Assembly (NCBI RefSeq): GCF_036711975.1
Contig: NC_091971.1
Location: forward strand, 27,659,501 to 27,723,500
Reading direction: 5' to 3'
Length of the DNA: 64,000 nt
From: Onthophagus taurus
Taxonomy: Eukaryota; Arthropoda; Insecta; Coleoptera; Scarabaeidae
Below the pieces are notes generated by a model. It was not told where the DNA came from, ran no database searches, and worked only from the letters and a program-made list of their open reading frames with translations. A program made the position numbers and the translations under genes. Below are positions 1 to 10,335 of this stretch, one piece after another (within the stretch, counting starts at the first letter, position 1; the number at the start of each line of letters is the position of its first letter).

Positions 1-188
1 AAACAATGACATTTAAATGTCAGAAATATTTCCGAAAAAAATTGCAAAGCCTACTAAGATTTTAACTAAGATTTTTTTATTAAAAATTCATTGCAACTAT
101 CGATTAACAACCCTACAGCTTAACAGTTAGTGTTTGCTTAATTAATTTTTTTCTCAGAAATTATTAAACGTTCGAAGAACATCAGAGC
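1..188. repeat. Inner part of fold-back repeat arm, left of a retroelement insertion
   Basis: This stretch matches the loop-proximal right arm of the fold-back element at about 33010-33192 almost base for base, including the shared stretch ending cgaagaacatcagag. The remainder of the same arm resumes at about 2268. The copy is therefore a half fold-back element split by the Ty3/gypsy fragment between them. No coding capacity is seen. Confidence 0.75.
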
Positions 189-724
189 TTCCGGGATATC
201 TCCGAAGGTTTGCGCTGGTTCACCTCGATGACGTGATAGTGTACAGCGACTCGTGGGAAGATCATCTCAAACACCTACACCTTGTGTTCGAAAGGCTTCG
301 CTTGCACGGGTTGCGGTTGTCGCCAGAAAAATGTGAACTGGGCGCGACAACCATCGACTACTTGGGTCACCGAATTACGCCAGGCGGAGTTGAGCCCCTG
401 CCAACGCACATCAACGCCCTCTGCAACGCCACGAGCCCGACCAACAAGAAGCAGCTTTGTTCTTTCTTGGGCCTGTGTAACTGGCTCCGCGGTTTTGTGC
501 CTCGTTGTGCCGAGGTGTTGACGCCACTCACCAACCTTTTGCGCGGGCAAAACAAATTTAAATGGAATTCGGACGCAGAAGAAGCCTTCCGTCGGATCAA
601 ACAGCTACTGAATCATCCACTGCAACTGCGACGCCCCAACTTCGACCAACCATTTGTATTGCAAACAGATGCCAGTGGGAAGGGTATTGCTGCGGTACTG
701 TATCAGGATCCCGGAAGAAGATAG
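189..724 (+). pseudogene. pol: Ty3/gypsy Pol: C-terminal reverse transcriptase and start of RNase H
   Basis: The open frame enters upstream of 233 and contains the RT active-site motif HLDDVIVYS, followed by the connection region (DYLGHRI, LGLCNWLRGFV, PLTNLLR). The RNase H start motif FVLQTDASGKGIAAVL is at the end. The palm and fingers upstream of the active site are missing. The frame ends at a frameshift near 715-724, and RNase H continues in the frame that follows. It is part of the polyprotein fragment 189-2072. Confidence 0.85.
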
Positions 725-1735
725 TCGCATTTGCCTGCGCTAAGCTGTCTCCTGCCGAACAACGGTACCACGCCAATGAGCAGGAATGCCTGGCGGTCAT
801 ATGGGCGGTGCGTTACTTCCGTCCTTACTTGGAAGATCGTCGATTCACCTTGCGTACCGACAGTAAGACTCTGTTATGGCTGGACACAATGAAAGATAGG
901 AACGCCAAGCTAACGCGATGGGCACTCCTCCTGCAGGAATTCAAATTTACGGTGGAACACGTTCCGGGAACACAGAACGACATCCCGGACTTCCTCTCAC
1001 GACAGCCAGTTCACGAATCGACTATACCATTGCTTACCGAACAAAAATCGACAGATAGACGAAGCCACCATATTGCGTGCCTAGAAGTACCAGGGTTGGC
1101 CGACGACGTGAAGGAAAGCCAACGCCGATACCCTCATGCCCAGAATCTCATTCAGACCCTGAACACGATCAACCAGGCGGGTCCTGTTAATCCCGGCGAA
1201 GCTAGGATCGTCGACCAATACTCCGTCTACGAGGGATTACTATGGAGACGACATCCAAACGGCAATCGGCTGATTGTACCGCAGGACATGCACGCACAAG
1301 TTCTGCATGCCTACCATGACGCTTCCCTCGCGGGACACCCTGGGGCCGAAGAAACAACGAGGGTCATTCTGAAGAAGTATTGGTGGCTCGGGCTGGAAGA
1401 GCAAGTGAAAGATCTCGTCCGAAGTTGCTGGACTTGCGCTTCCCTTAAACGAGACCCTCTGCAGGAACGGGCCCCGTTGCGGCCCAGGACACCAACCCAG
1501 CCCAGGGAAGTGATCGCCGTCGATCTCATGGGTCCCTATATCAAAACTAGGAACAACAACAGGTTCGTTTTCGTTGTCACTGACCTATTCAGCCGGTGGG
1601 TTGAAGCCTTCCCAGCCACCACCAGCGGCCCCGGAAGATTCGTCGACATCTTGGAGAGCGAGGTGTTTCCGCGGTACGGGTATCCGCGAGCCATCCTGTC
1701 CGAATACGGACCGCAATTCACCTGCATCTCGACTG
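715..1735 (+). pseudogene. pol: Ty3/gypsy Pol: RNase H remainder, integrase zinc finger and core
   Basis: This frame carries the rest of RNase H (LSPAEQRYHANEQECLAVIW, then LRTDSKTLLW and VPGTQNDIPDFLSR). An HHCC integrase zinc finger follows (AYHDASLAGH ... CWTCASLKR). The first integrase catalytic aspartate is in AVDLMGPY. At the second catalytic position the usual S-D-N-G has become S-E-Y-G, which would abolish DDE chemistry. A frameshift near 1735 moves the integrase C-terminal half into another frame. Clearly degenerate. Confidence 0.85.
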
Positions 1736-2072
1736 GGACTCCGCCTTGCGCCGTTGGGGTTGCCTACATTGGACCACCCGCATTTACCATCCCCAAACCA
1801 ACCCAACTGAGAGGCGAATCCAGGAGATAAAAAAATGCGTCCGGATACAGCTGGGAGGGCGAAACCCGACAACATGGGATCGTCACATTAACCGGGCTTT
1901 ATTTAACATTCGCTCAAGGCGTCATGCGGCCACCAAAGAAACTCCTGCCGCTTTGCTGCTAGGCTACGAGTTGCTACGTCCAGGGGAATGGTTGGTAGAA
2001 GCACCCGGCATAAACCAACAACCAGAACTCGAGCGCCCCAGAGAAGAAGACAAATCAGGCAGGCTCACATGA
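1736..2072 (+). pseudogene. Ty3/gypsy integrase C-terminal fragment
   Basis: A short open frame continues the integrase (IYHPQTNPTERRIQEIK, the region of the third catalytic residue, then ALFNIRSRRHAATKETPAALLLGYEL). The motif YHPQTN...ER retains the catalytic glutamate. The protein ends in a short hydrophilic tail with no GPY/F module. It is separated from the preceding integrase core by a frameshift. Confidence 0.8.
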
Positions 2073-2267
2073 TCGGACTCAGCGCTGATTGGACCCCCGC
2101 ACTTCGACCAATCAAAACGCTGGAAATTTCCACTGACTTAGTATTTAAGGGGGTGAAATTGCCAGCTGCCGGCAGTTACCACCTACGTTCTATTATAAGC
2201 TGTATTATTGTAAATAAACAGTTTAAAGCCACATTGCGTTTTATACACCCACTACCCCATCGTAACA
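2073..2267 (+). repeat. Probable 3' LTR remnant of the Ty3/gypsy fragment
   Basis: The stretch after the pol stop contains tatttaag at about 2143 as a possible TATA-like element and taaataaac at about 2211 as a poly(A)-like signal. It ends in taaca directly before fold-back sequence resumes. The layout suits an LTR, but no 5' partner exists in the window for comparison. Confidence 0.4.
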
Positions 2268-2500
2268 ATTGGCTTGAAAAAAGCTTTAGAATAGTTTTAT
2301 CTATCTAACTGAAATTTTTCCCTGTATTTATCATCTTCATAAAAGAAATCTAGGCATAAATTGAACGGGGATGGTTAAGTTTAGGAATATAGAAGGGAAT
2401 GTTGAAAGAACAAATAAGCTAGCAACGTGCTCCCTATTATGAGCTAAACTTATTCCCCAAATTTCATTTTCCTGGTGTATACAGCCTGTTTCAGAGTAAT
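2268..2500. repeat. Outer part of fold-back repeat arm, right of the retroelement insertion
   Basis: This stretch is closely similar to 17466-17690 and 33195-33410. Shared landmarks are the ttgaacggggatggtta segment and cccaaatttcattttcc. It continues the arm begun at 1-188. The arm ends near 2490 and is followed by sequence unrelated to the other two copies. Confidence 0.75.
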
Positions 2501-3534
2501 CGCCTTATTTTTTTTTAGCCACACTATGGGTGATACTTTCAAAATATTTGGCAGGTATATGTTTTAGGACATTCTCTACATGATGTTGATACCTGATTTT
2601 CAATTGGACGAATTATTTCAAAATGGCGACCTTCAACTTTTTTTTTTAATTCGCGACGGTAATGAAAGCTCTAACAGTATCCGATGTTGTAATGAGATTT
2701 TAGTAACATTTTATGGAACCAGTTCAAGTTGATGACATTGGGTCATTAATTTTTCTAATTAATACAATTGTCAATGTGACAATTTTTGTCTGTGGCTGTT
2801 TAAACACGTTCTTAGTATCGAATACAAGATCCACAATGATGAGGACATTGAACACTGAACAATTTCTCTTATTTTGGGAGCTCTACATGAAACATTTTTT
2901 CAGGTGAATACATTTTGTGTTTTGACAGTTTCTAATTGTCAATTCTATTTTCAAGTGTTACGTCGTTACCAACTGCTGCATACCTATTTCCCTACATTGT
3001 CAAAATTTATTTTATTTTTGTTAAAAAAAAAGGATAAAAACGCAATTTACAAAAAATAGGATAAAAAACACGTTTCATAAAACTTAAAGCACTCATTCAT
3101 TAAAAAACTCATGGCTTCGCCACTCGTTTTTCAACTTAAATTCGTGCATTTCAAACGTATTTTACGAAACTTGTTTTTTAATACACTATTTTATTATTGA
3201 GACTCTAAAAACATTCTTTTTACGATAGTATTTCGTTTTTCTTAAAAATTTATTTGTTTTCCCATTAAAAAGCAACTAACATTTTAATCTAGTAGCGCAT
3301 GAATGTTTTACTCGATGTTATTTTTGTAGCCGTTGACACAAAAGAAACAATTAAACTTTATTTTGTAATAAACATCTACTTTTTGAAACTTAAAATTAAA
3401 AATTTACATCAAATAAAAATTAGGTATTTACAAAAAATGGTCGAAATGTTTTCCTTCTTTTTCAATACATAAATTGAAACGTCGTTCAATGGATTCAATA
3501 GACTGACAGCATTGGTTGAACTTTTGAAGAACTA
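2501..3534. other. Non-coding AT-rich stretch
   Basis: No supportable gene is present. Several T-rich homopolymers and short open frames at 2713-3059 have no recognisable domain and biased composition, so I treat them as chance. The block at 3095-3190 with a cgcactcgtttttcaac-like segment looks like dispersed repeat sequence, but I cannot classify it. Confidence 0.5.
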
Positions 3535-3768
3535 TCTACCGTCCTCACACAAATTGAGGCGGTATTAAATTCTCGACCGCTATCACCAATTCCTTCCGAT
3601 CCCAATTATTTACAACCGCTTACCCCGGCGCACTTTCTGGTTTTAGGCCCCTTGAATGAGACCGTTCCAGATCCAGATCTTACATCAATACCTTTGAATA
3701 GATTGGATAGGTGGCAGCTACTGCACAAAATGTGTAAGGATTTTTGGTGTCGTTGGAAGAGCGAATAA
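3535..3768 (+). pseudogene. BEL/Pao integrase C-terminal fragment
   Basis: An open frame of about 77 codons contains LTQIEAVLNSRPLSPIPSDP, then LTPAHFLVLGPL and LDRWQLLHKMCKDFWCRW, ending at a stop at 3766. This order is the hallmark of the region after the BEL/Pao integrase core. It has no start codon and no upstream integrase, so it is a short isolated fragment. The family assignment is strong even though the piece is small. Confidence 0.8.
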
Positions 3769-5600
3769 TCCGAACAAAACATAGACGATTGCAGCGCCCC
3801 GTTGTTAAACTATGTCCGTTACCGATCAACCGATAACATAGATCGTTAACAAATTTATTTTGTATTGTATTTTCGAAATTTATTATGAATGCTCACTTGT
3901 TAATATTGATTTTTTATTGTTATATTTATTTCTGCGTTCTTTACATTTGTTAATCAATTAAAAAAAAAACTTTTTTTTGGGGTGGAGAATGTTTAGGCAA
4001 CCCATATAACAACTTTTGTAACTATGACAATTTATTGATTTCATTCAGTTATTTTTAATAAACAGTAGCCATTTTCTGTTCGTTAACTAAAACAAAGTGT
4101 TTTCTTCTCGATCCACTGCAGAACCCAATTTGCAGAACAATTCAAGTAAGAATTTTCCTATTTCTTTTTTGAACCATCACCCACATATATTCCCAACATT
4201 TGTCGCGCGAACAGTAGACATGGCTCAATTAAGGTACAATTAGAATTCGCGACCTTTGTGAAATCGGAGACGGTGCGAGATGAGGGTGGTGAGGATGTTG
4301 ATAATCGCTAGGCGATCAAATTAAATAATAATCACTTCCCAAACTATTTCGCACACAAGTGATAAATCCTCCAAATAAGGAAAATGGCAATTTCCAACCA
4401 AATAATTTTAAAATTACCAAAATGGCTATCACCAAAAATTTCCGAAGCTCACAGGTGTGGCACGTATCAAAGCTGGTTTTAAAGAGAGCAAGAATCGTCT
4501 CTGAAGACTTGTAAAAATACTCTCGTTGTACAAAAAAAAAATGAACGTGCGCATAAACAAAATTTGAATTAGAGAAATAAAAAGAAAATAGGAAACAGAA
4601 TTGAAATTAGAAATAAGAGGAATATAAAAATGGAAAATTAAGGAAGTTCTAGAAGTACGCTGCTAAAAAAAATACAAACAAATAAATGTATTAATAAACA
4701 ATAAAAATAAATAAACATATTACGTTACGCGTATTATGCAACCCAAAATCTTCCTTTTTTGACAACACAAAACAAATTTACACCAAAACAATACATTAAA
4801 GACATTAGTATTAAAAAGTAATGTAATTAACGGTTTTATTAATTTACTTAATAATGACATAACTTATAGGCATCCCTGTTCTTACTTTCCATATATCTAC
4901 GTTGTGAAATTATATACTAGAATGAAACTGTTTTATACTCTAAAATATATTAATAGGTATTTTAAAGACACAAACAACAAAAAATTAATTATATGGAGAC
5001 ATCAATAAAAAAATTCTTCCTATAGGATAATTGTATGACTTTTATTTTACTTTTTTACTTTACTTTCTTTTCTAATATACAATATTTATATTAAATTTCT
5101 ATCACCCATAGTTTTATATTATTTTATTTTAATAAAACTGTTATAAAATCGTTATTTCTTTTATTTTATTTATAATCACTGTTAATTATTTGTTTTTACA
5201 TATTATGAACTTTAAGAAACTAATGTATGCAACACAAATTGCAGGTAATTATTAAATTTATTCATATTTATACTTTATATAAATTTGTTACAGTATTTTG
5301 TACATGATTATTATGTTTTAAACTTTTTATTTAAAACTATTTAAAACGTTTTGAAACTGTTTTATGCAATTGGTCTTAAACAATTATGCATTAATACAGC
5401 CCTGACATCAAACTTTACCGAATCCACCCCTGCTTATTAGTCCAACGCCACATAGACAAGGTTACGTTAGCTGTACTTAAAAAGATCTAAGCTACCGCCT
5501 GAGAGATGATATTCTGATTGTTGGATATTCTGTGTCCACGGTCTATTGATCATTCCATTAGAAACCTCTGTGTGAGATGTACATCGCGCGCCATTGATCG
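3769..5600. other. Long AT-rich region without a gene
   Basis: Roughly 1.8 kb of AT-rich DNA with homopolymer and short microsatellite runs and no open frame carrying a recognisable domain. A short pyrimidine-rich to mixed segment at 4090-4330 has slightly higher GC content but no coding signal. I see no RNA gene, TIR pair or tandem array here. Confidence 0.5.
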
Positions 5601-5611
5601 TGTCTGATGAA

Positions 5612-5732
5612 ATGTTAATTGAATGTGTTCGGGAATACGACATATTGTATAATCTACGTAATAAGTATTACCATGATAACAACCAAAAGGAAAATGCTTG
5701 GGCAGATGTATCTAGAAAGATGGATTGTTCTG
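5612..5732 (+). pseudogene. First exon of a MADF (Myb/SANT-like) protein, probably a PIF/Harbinger accessory gene
   Basis: The exon starts at an ATG at 5612 and reads MLIECVREYDILYNLRNKYY, then ENAWADVSRKMDCS. This is the N-terminal half of a MADF DNA-binding domain. It ends exactly at a GTAAGT donor at 5733. PIF/Harbinger transposons encode such a protein beside their transposase, and a Harbinger transposase C-terminus lies 50 bp away on the other strand. No second exon is found, so the gene is truncated. Confidence 0.6.
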
Positions 5733-5781
5733 GTAAGTAAAAATGTATTTACTCAAGTAAATTCAAATAACAAAATATAAT

Positions 5782-6110
5782 TTACGGTTGATTGTTCCTT
5801 CCTGCATAAATTCGTTGTAGTTGCCACGGCACGCTTCCTTGATTTGACACAAAGTATTCTTTAAATTGGTCTCTGATATTCAATGCATATTTCTGAAAGT
5901 TTCCTCCTGTGTTTGCTAACCTAGTAACACCTCCGAGCATTACTTCCTGTTCTAATTCGCCTGGCTGCCAAGTACAAGAATCATTACGCAAATAATTATG
6001 CAGAGCAGTGCAAGCTAAAGTAATTTTGTCGAGATGGTCAAGAAAATTCGAAGCTTTTTAGTTATTATACCAAAAGCATTCTCGCTAACCGGTCTGGCTC
6101 TACTATCCTC
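5782..6110 (-). pseudogene. PIF/Harbinger transposase C-terminal fragment
   Basis: The minus-strand frame ends with ALHNYLRND (its start at 5991 lies mid-domain), then TWQPGELEQEVMLGGVTRLA and VPWQLQRIYAGRN. ALHNYL with a preceding RARPVSENAFGI-type motif (in another frame near 6080-6110) is characteristic of the end of the Harbinger DDE domain. One frameshift separates the two blocks. The catalytic core upstream is absent. Together with the MADF exon at 5612-5732 it marks a deleted Harbinger element. Confidence 0.75.
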
Positions 6111-6120
6111 TTAATGACCA

Positions 6121-6138
6121 CCGTTCCTAATTAGGAAC
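6121..6138. repeat. 18-bp perfect palindrome
   Basis: The sequence cgttcctaattaggaacg is its own reverse complement. It lies between the Harbinger remnant and the start of the Ty3/gypsy pol fragment and may mark an element end. No function can be assigned. Confidence 0.4.
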
Positions 6139-6267
6139 GTTCCGAATTTAGCTTGTTGTGACAGTTATGCAAACTGAATTTTGCATATTGCAATTGATAG
6201 ACCGTTGTTCTTATTCAGGAACATTTATATGTTCGAAGAATTTGATCGTTAGTACCATCTATCTGAG

Positions 6268-8559
6268 ATGCATATAACTACAAATTATAACCTCTATAGT
6301 GCAACAGTGCCAGACAGATTTGTGGACTTTGGTGGTAATTTTTATATATTAGCGGTAAGTATATTACAAAAATATGGGAACGTGGACGCGTTGAGTCGTA
6401 ATAATATAATTTCCTTAATTCGAAAACCTGAAAAGGAAAGTTGTAAAATTAATGAGAGGGAAGGAGATCTATTTAATGCGCCAACAGGATGGGTATTTGC
6501 GCATTGTGTGTCTGCGGATTTGGAAATGGGAGCGGGTATAGCTAAGGAATTTAAGGATAGGTTTGGCCATGTGGAAGAGTTAAGACGCCAAAATAAAGGG
6601 GTCGGCGAGGTGGTATCGCTATGTGCGGAAAATAGAAAGATTTATTACTTAATAACTAAGGACCATTACTATAACAAACCCACGTATTATACCCTGAGGC
6701 AGTGTCTGGAAGCGCTACGAGATAAGATGACCGAATCGGGAGAAAAATACTTAGCAATTCCAAAAATTGGATGCGGCCTCGACAAACTAAATTGGGATCA
6801 AGTCAAAGAGGAATTGATTGATAATTTCAACGGCTCGCTTATCATCATAGTCGCATACTATTTACCATATAAAAAGAAACAAAATATCTGTAACGTACAA
6901 GAAGAAATAGCAACCCCAGTTTGGGACAAAACTACCCTTTTGACAGATCAAGATAGAGATGAATTTTGTTTACAAATAAGAACGTCTCTCTCTCTGAATA
7001 GTGGACTCGAGGATAGTTACTTTTTGGATAGTGATGGAATTTTATACAAAATTAATGAATCAGGTAGAGAAGTATTAGTAATACCAAAATCTCTGATAAA
7101 GAAAGCCATTCACGATTATCATGACGTACCCTTTGCTGGTCACGGAGGACGTGTAAAAACGCTAGCGCTACTGAAAGATAGAGTTTATTGGCCCTCAATA
7201 ATTCGAGACGTCAAAAGCTATTATGCGAATTGTGAATCGTGTAATAGGCGAAAAACTTCTCCGCATTTGTCCAGAGTTCCCCTGCAAAAATTCAATACAG
7301 TTCGAAAACCCTTTGAAAGGACGTCCATGGATGTTGTAGGTCCTTTAACAACGACCCATAAAGGAAATAAATATATACTTACCTTTCAAGATTACTTCAC
7401 TAAGTATTTAGAAGCAATTGCTCTGCCCGATCAGAAGGCTGATACTATTGCGAGGGCTTTTGTGACCCTTATAATAAGTCGACATGGTACTCCGCTCCAG
7501 CTGTTAACTGACCAAGGGTCAAACTTCGTTTCATCACTTATGAGAGAAATTTGCAAAATTTTAATTATCGACAAAATACAAACTACGCCCTACCACCCTC
7601 AATGTAACGGACTTATAGAAAGAAGCCATAGGGTCATGAAGGATACAATGTCTCACTATGTTACAAAAGATCCAGCCGCGTGGGATGAATGGCTACCGTA
7701 CGTGCTACTAGCATATCGGTCTACCGTGCATAGTAGCACGGGATACACTCCTCATTTCTTGCTGTATGGTCGAGACATGGAATTGCCTATAGACGCTTTC
7801 CTTCGACCAACAAATCGCCATTACGATTACGATGAAAATTACGCGACAGAGTTAGTAGCACGAATGAACAGTGTTTACGATATAGTATACGAAAACTTGC
7901 AGCTCGTAGCTTTTAGACAGGCTAAGTATTACAATAAGAAAAGTAAACCTCGAACTTTTAATGTAGGTGACTTGGTATTGTTGAAAGAGGTAGCTATCAA
8001 ACCCGGCTTAAGTAAAAAACTAGCTCAACCTTGGGGAGGTCCCTACCTGATCACCAAAATTAAAGGATCGGCAAATTATGAGATTACTGCAACCAACGGG
8101 AGATACAAATCTATTGTCCACGTGAATAGGTTGAAACCTTCTAGAACAAACGAAGAATTGGCTAGGGAAGAGCGTAAGCTACTGGATGCTAACGTACAAA
8201 GCAGAAGTAGGGATGATAATCCCTGTCACGAGTCAAGGATGCCCATAATTCATTTACCAACACCTAAAGCGATTGCTGGAAATAGTGCCGAGCTGGCAAC
8301 CTCCTACGAAACTCAGATTAATACGCCTTGTCCAGCAGTAGCAAAGCAACCGAAAACCCTAAACTATGATGAACCCAGTACCAGTACGAAAAGTAGTAGT
8401 AGTGAGTGGGAAGGAGATGACGTAACTGGAGAGTTAGAAGAAGTGGTGGATGAATCGTTGGATATACGAGATGAAATAATAGACGATTCGCTAGGTGTAC
8501 TATTAGCGGTGAGGCGAGAAAGAAGGATCATAAAACCTCCATCCAGATACTTGGATTAG
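6268..8559 (+). CDS. pol: Ty3/gypsy Pol C-terminal portion with an embedded TARG1/OARD1-like macrodomain and intact integrase
   Basis: The 763-aa open frame begins near the tail of RNase H (YGNVDALSR at 36-44). The RT and most of RNase H are missing, so the ATG is probably not the native start. Residues about 60-205 form a macrodomain: GDLFNAP at 66-72, MGAGIAKEF at 87-95, YYLITK at 126-131, GCGLDKLNW at 168-176. K131 and D172 occupy the positions of the catalytic Lys/Asp pair of human TARG1. Integrase follows: HHCC finger H285/H292/C322/C325, then the DDE triad D355, D415, E451 (D-x59-D-x35-E), and a WGGPY motif near 589-593. The C-terminal 150 residues are acidic and Ser/Thr-rich. No internal stop is present. 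Upstream truncation means this copy is not autonomous. Confidence 0.88.
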   Translation: MHITTNYNLYSATVPDRFVDFGGNFYILAVSILQKYGNVDALSRNNIISLIRKPEKESCKINEREGDLFNAPTGWVFAHCVSADLEMGAGIAKEFKDRFGHVEELRRQNKGVGEVVSLCAENRKIYYLITKDHYYNKPTYYTLRQCLEALRDKMTESGEKYLAIPKIGCGLDKLNWDQVKEELIDNFNGSLIIIVAYYLPYKKKQNICNVQEEIATPVWDKTTLLTDQDRDEFCLQIRTSLSLNSGLEDSYFLDSDGILYKINESGREVLVIPKSLIKKAIHDYHDVPFAGHGGRVKTLALLKDRVYWPSIIRDVKSYYANCESCNRRKTSPHLSRVPLQKFNTVRKPFERTSMDVVGPLTTTHKGNKYILTFQDYFTKYLEAIALPDQKADTIARAFVTLIISRHGTPLQLLTDQGSNFVSSLMREICKILIIDKIQTTPYHPQCNGLIERSHRVMKDTMSHYVTKDPAAWDEWLPYVLLAYRSTVHSSTGYTPHFLLYGRDMELPIDAFLRPTNRHYDYDENYATELVARMNSVYDIVYENLQLVAFRQAKYYNKKSKPRTFNVGDLVLLKEVAIKPGLSKKLAQPWGGPYLITKIKGSANYEITATNGRYKSIVHVNRLKPSRTNEELAREERKLLDANVQSRSRDDNPCHESRMPIIHLPTPKAIAGNSAELATSYETQINTPCPAVAKQPKTLNYDEPSTSTKSSSSEWEGDDVTGELEEVVDESLDIRDEIIDDSLGVLLAVRRERRIIKPPSRYLD

Positions 8560-8816
8560 AGATATAAAAGAAAAAATAAATAAAATAAGCGAGAAAATTA
8601 ATCATAATAATCTCATTTCTTTACAGGTACTTAAATCCTCTTAGGTACAGGTAGTGGTTAGTATTGTAAACTTGGAATTCCGAGGGTAAAACAAAAATTA
8701 GCTTATTAATCTTATGTATTGCTATCAATAATATTCCAAGTAACGGAGGTATTAGAGTTGTTAAATTAAATGTATCATGTTAGAAGTTAAGGGGGGGAAA
8801 GGGAAATTTAGACTGT

Positions 8817-10335
8817 TTGTATGTTACAGGTTACCTCATTGTGTGTTTTTTCATTGGATTCCATGTGCGTATGGGTTTAGCTATTATTGCGTATGACTGT
8901 GATGGCCCTACAGCAAATATTACCAGAATATCCCTTAGGAACGTGGCCGATTGTTCAATTATAGATTCGGCATATATGGAACAGGTTATTAATGTACAAG
9001 TCATTCAGAGAGCACATATTCATCGTCAGAGAGTGTACGGGTGTCTAGTAGAAATAACTAGACAAATTACGCACTGTGGTATGCATAGCCATTCCTCCGA
9101 GGTACGGGGGGGGTTGTTAACGTATATTTACTCCCTGGGAGCAGACCAGTGTCTTAAAGTCCACAAATATGGCATTATTAATTTGATGGGTACCCACATG
9201 TTAAGCAAATTAGAGCCAAACTCGTCAACAACTGTTCATATTTGGGTGGGTACTGTATCGATGCATTATATGGAGAGGTAGCTTGGGAACCGACCCCAAC
9301 AACAGACTGTCGAGCTCAATTAATAACTTTATACGAAGGAAAAGCTAGTTATGTAGAAATACGGGGTACAGAAGATAAGCTTGTGGTTGTCGAAAACCAA
9401 GATCGAGTATTTGCACTCGCTTTAGTAAAAATAGCTTATACTTGCAACGGGGAAGCTTGGTTAACAGAACATCCGAGGATCTTTGTTCACAATGTGAGCA
9501 AGATGGGTAGCATAGAATCCACACGAGGAAATATCGCTGAAAATGTTGATCTGACCGCCTACATAAACAGCAAATTTTTGTATGTCGAGCAAGCGTATAA
9601 GAGATCGATGCAGAAATTCTACTTGGACACCGTGTTGCGACGCTGCCTGTTTAAACGGGAAGTGCTAAAGAATAGATTGCTACTGGCTCCCCTGTCTCCG
9701 AATACTGTCAGTTCGCTAGTGAAAAATGAATTGGGATACATAGGTCGGGCTATTGGAGAAGTATTATATGTGCTAAAATGCATCCCGAAAAATGTTCAAT
9801 TGAGAAGAACCAATACTTGTTACCATGAGCTACCGGTAGTCGATGCAGCTAACAACTCGTACTTCATGTCGCCTTTAACTCATGTACTACAAGAGTATGC
9901 AGAAGAGGTTGACTGTAACCCTATCACTCCGCCTGTATATCAGCTTGAAGCCTCATGGATAGCATTAACTCCTTACCCTGTGCCACAATCATCGATAAAT
10001 CACAAATGAAGTTCAGCCCCGTAATGAATTTGGGAGCTGCTGGTATTTACAACCCGGACGATGCAAGAAAAGCCCAAGAAATTTTACATGGGAATATGGA
10101 AAGGTCAGCTATCAATAATATACTTAACAGAAAACTACAAGGGAAGAAAACAGAAAATCAAGGAATAGATGCGAGTCAAATATTCGATGCGGAAGAGATG
10201 CGCAAATTCGCAAAGAGTACCCTATCATATGTGTGGGGATGGTTCACGGAAATTGGAATGGCCGTTAGTGGGGTCATAGGATTACTGGTTCTGTTCCGTC
10301 TAGTAAAAGGTTTGGCTAGTGTAGTAGCACACTAG
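8817..10335 (+). pseudogene. env: Frameshifted env-like glycoprotein gene of the chuvirus-related type
   Basis: The gene lies 257 bp downstream of pol. Three overlapping open frames (8817-9281, 9242-10009, 9955-10335) make one glycoprotein broken by two frameshifts, near 9245-9280 and 9960-10005. The first frame begins with a hydrophobic signal-like segment (YLIVCFFIGF) followed by a Cys-rich ectodomain with HCGMHSHSS. The last ends with a membrane anchor (MAVSGVIGLLVLFRLV) and a short tail. Cysteine spacing and the CGM-SH motif resemble glycoproteins shared by chuviruses and certain insect LTR retroelements. A splice-acceptor-like tgttacag lies at about 8822-8829, fitting a spliced env message. 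The family call is by recognition only. Confidence 0.7.

Larger units (their letters stand above)
189..2267 (+). mobile_element. 5'-truncated Ty3/gypsy retrotransposon fragment (RT-RNase H-integrase-LTR)
   Basis: The fragment begins abruptly inside reverse transcriptase, just before the catalytic LDD motif, and runs through RNase H and integrase to sequence resembling a 3' LTR that ends near taaca at 2267. Its GC content is clearly higher than the AT-rich flanks. It sits inside a fold-back repeat whose two pieces flank it. The reading frame is broken at least twice, so this is a dead copy. No target-site duplication could be assigned with confidence. Confidence 0.8.

Noticed and set aside
9242-10009. 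Second env frame as an independent glycoprotein gene
   Set aside because: It overlaps and continues the first env frame's ectodomain; the simplest reading is one gene with frameshifts.
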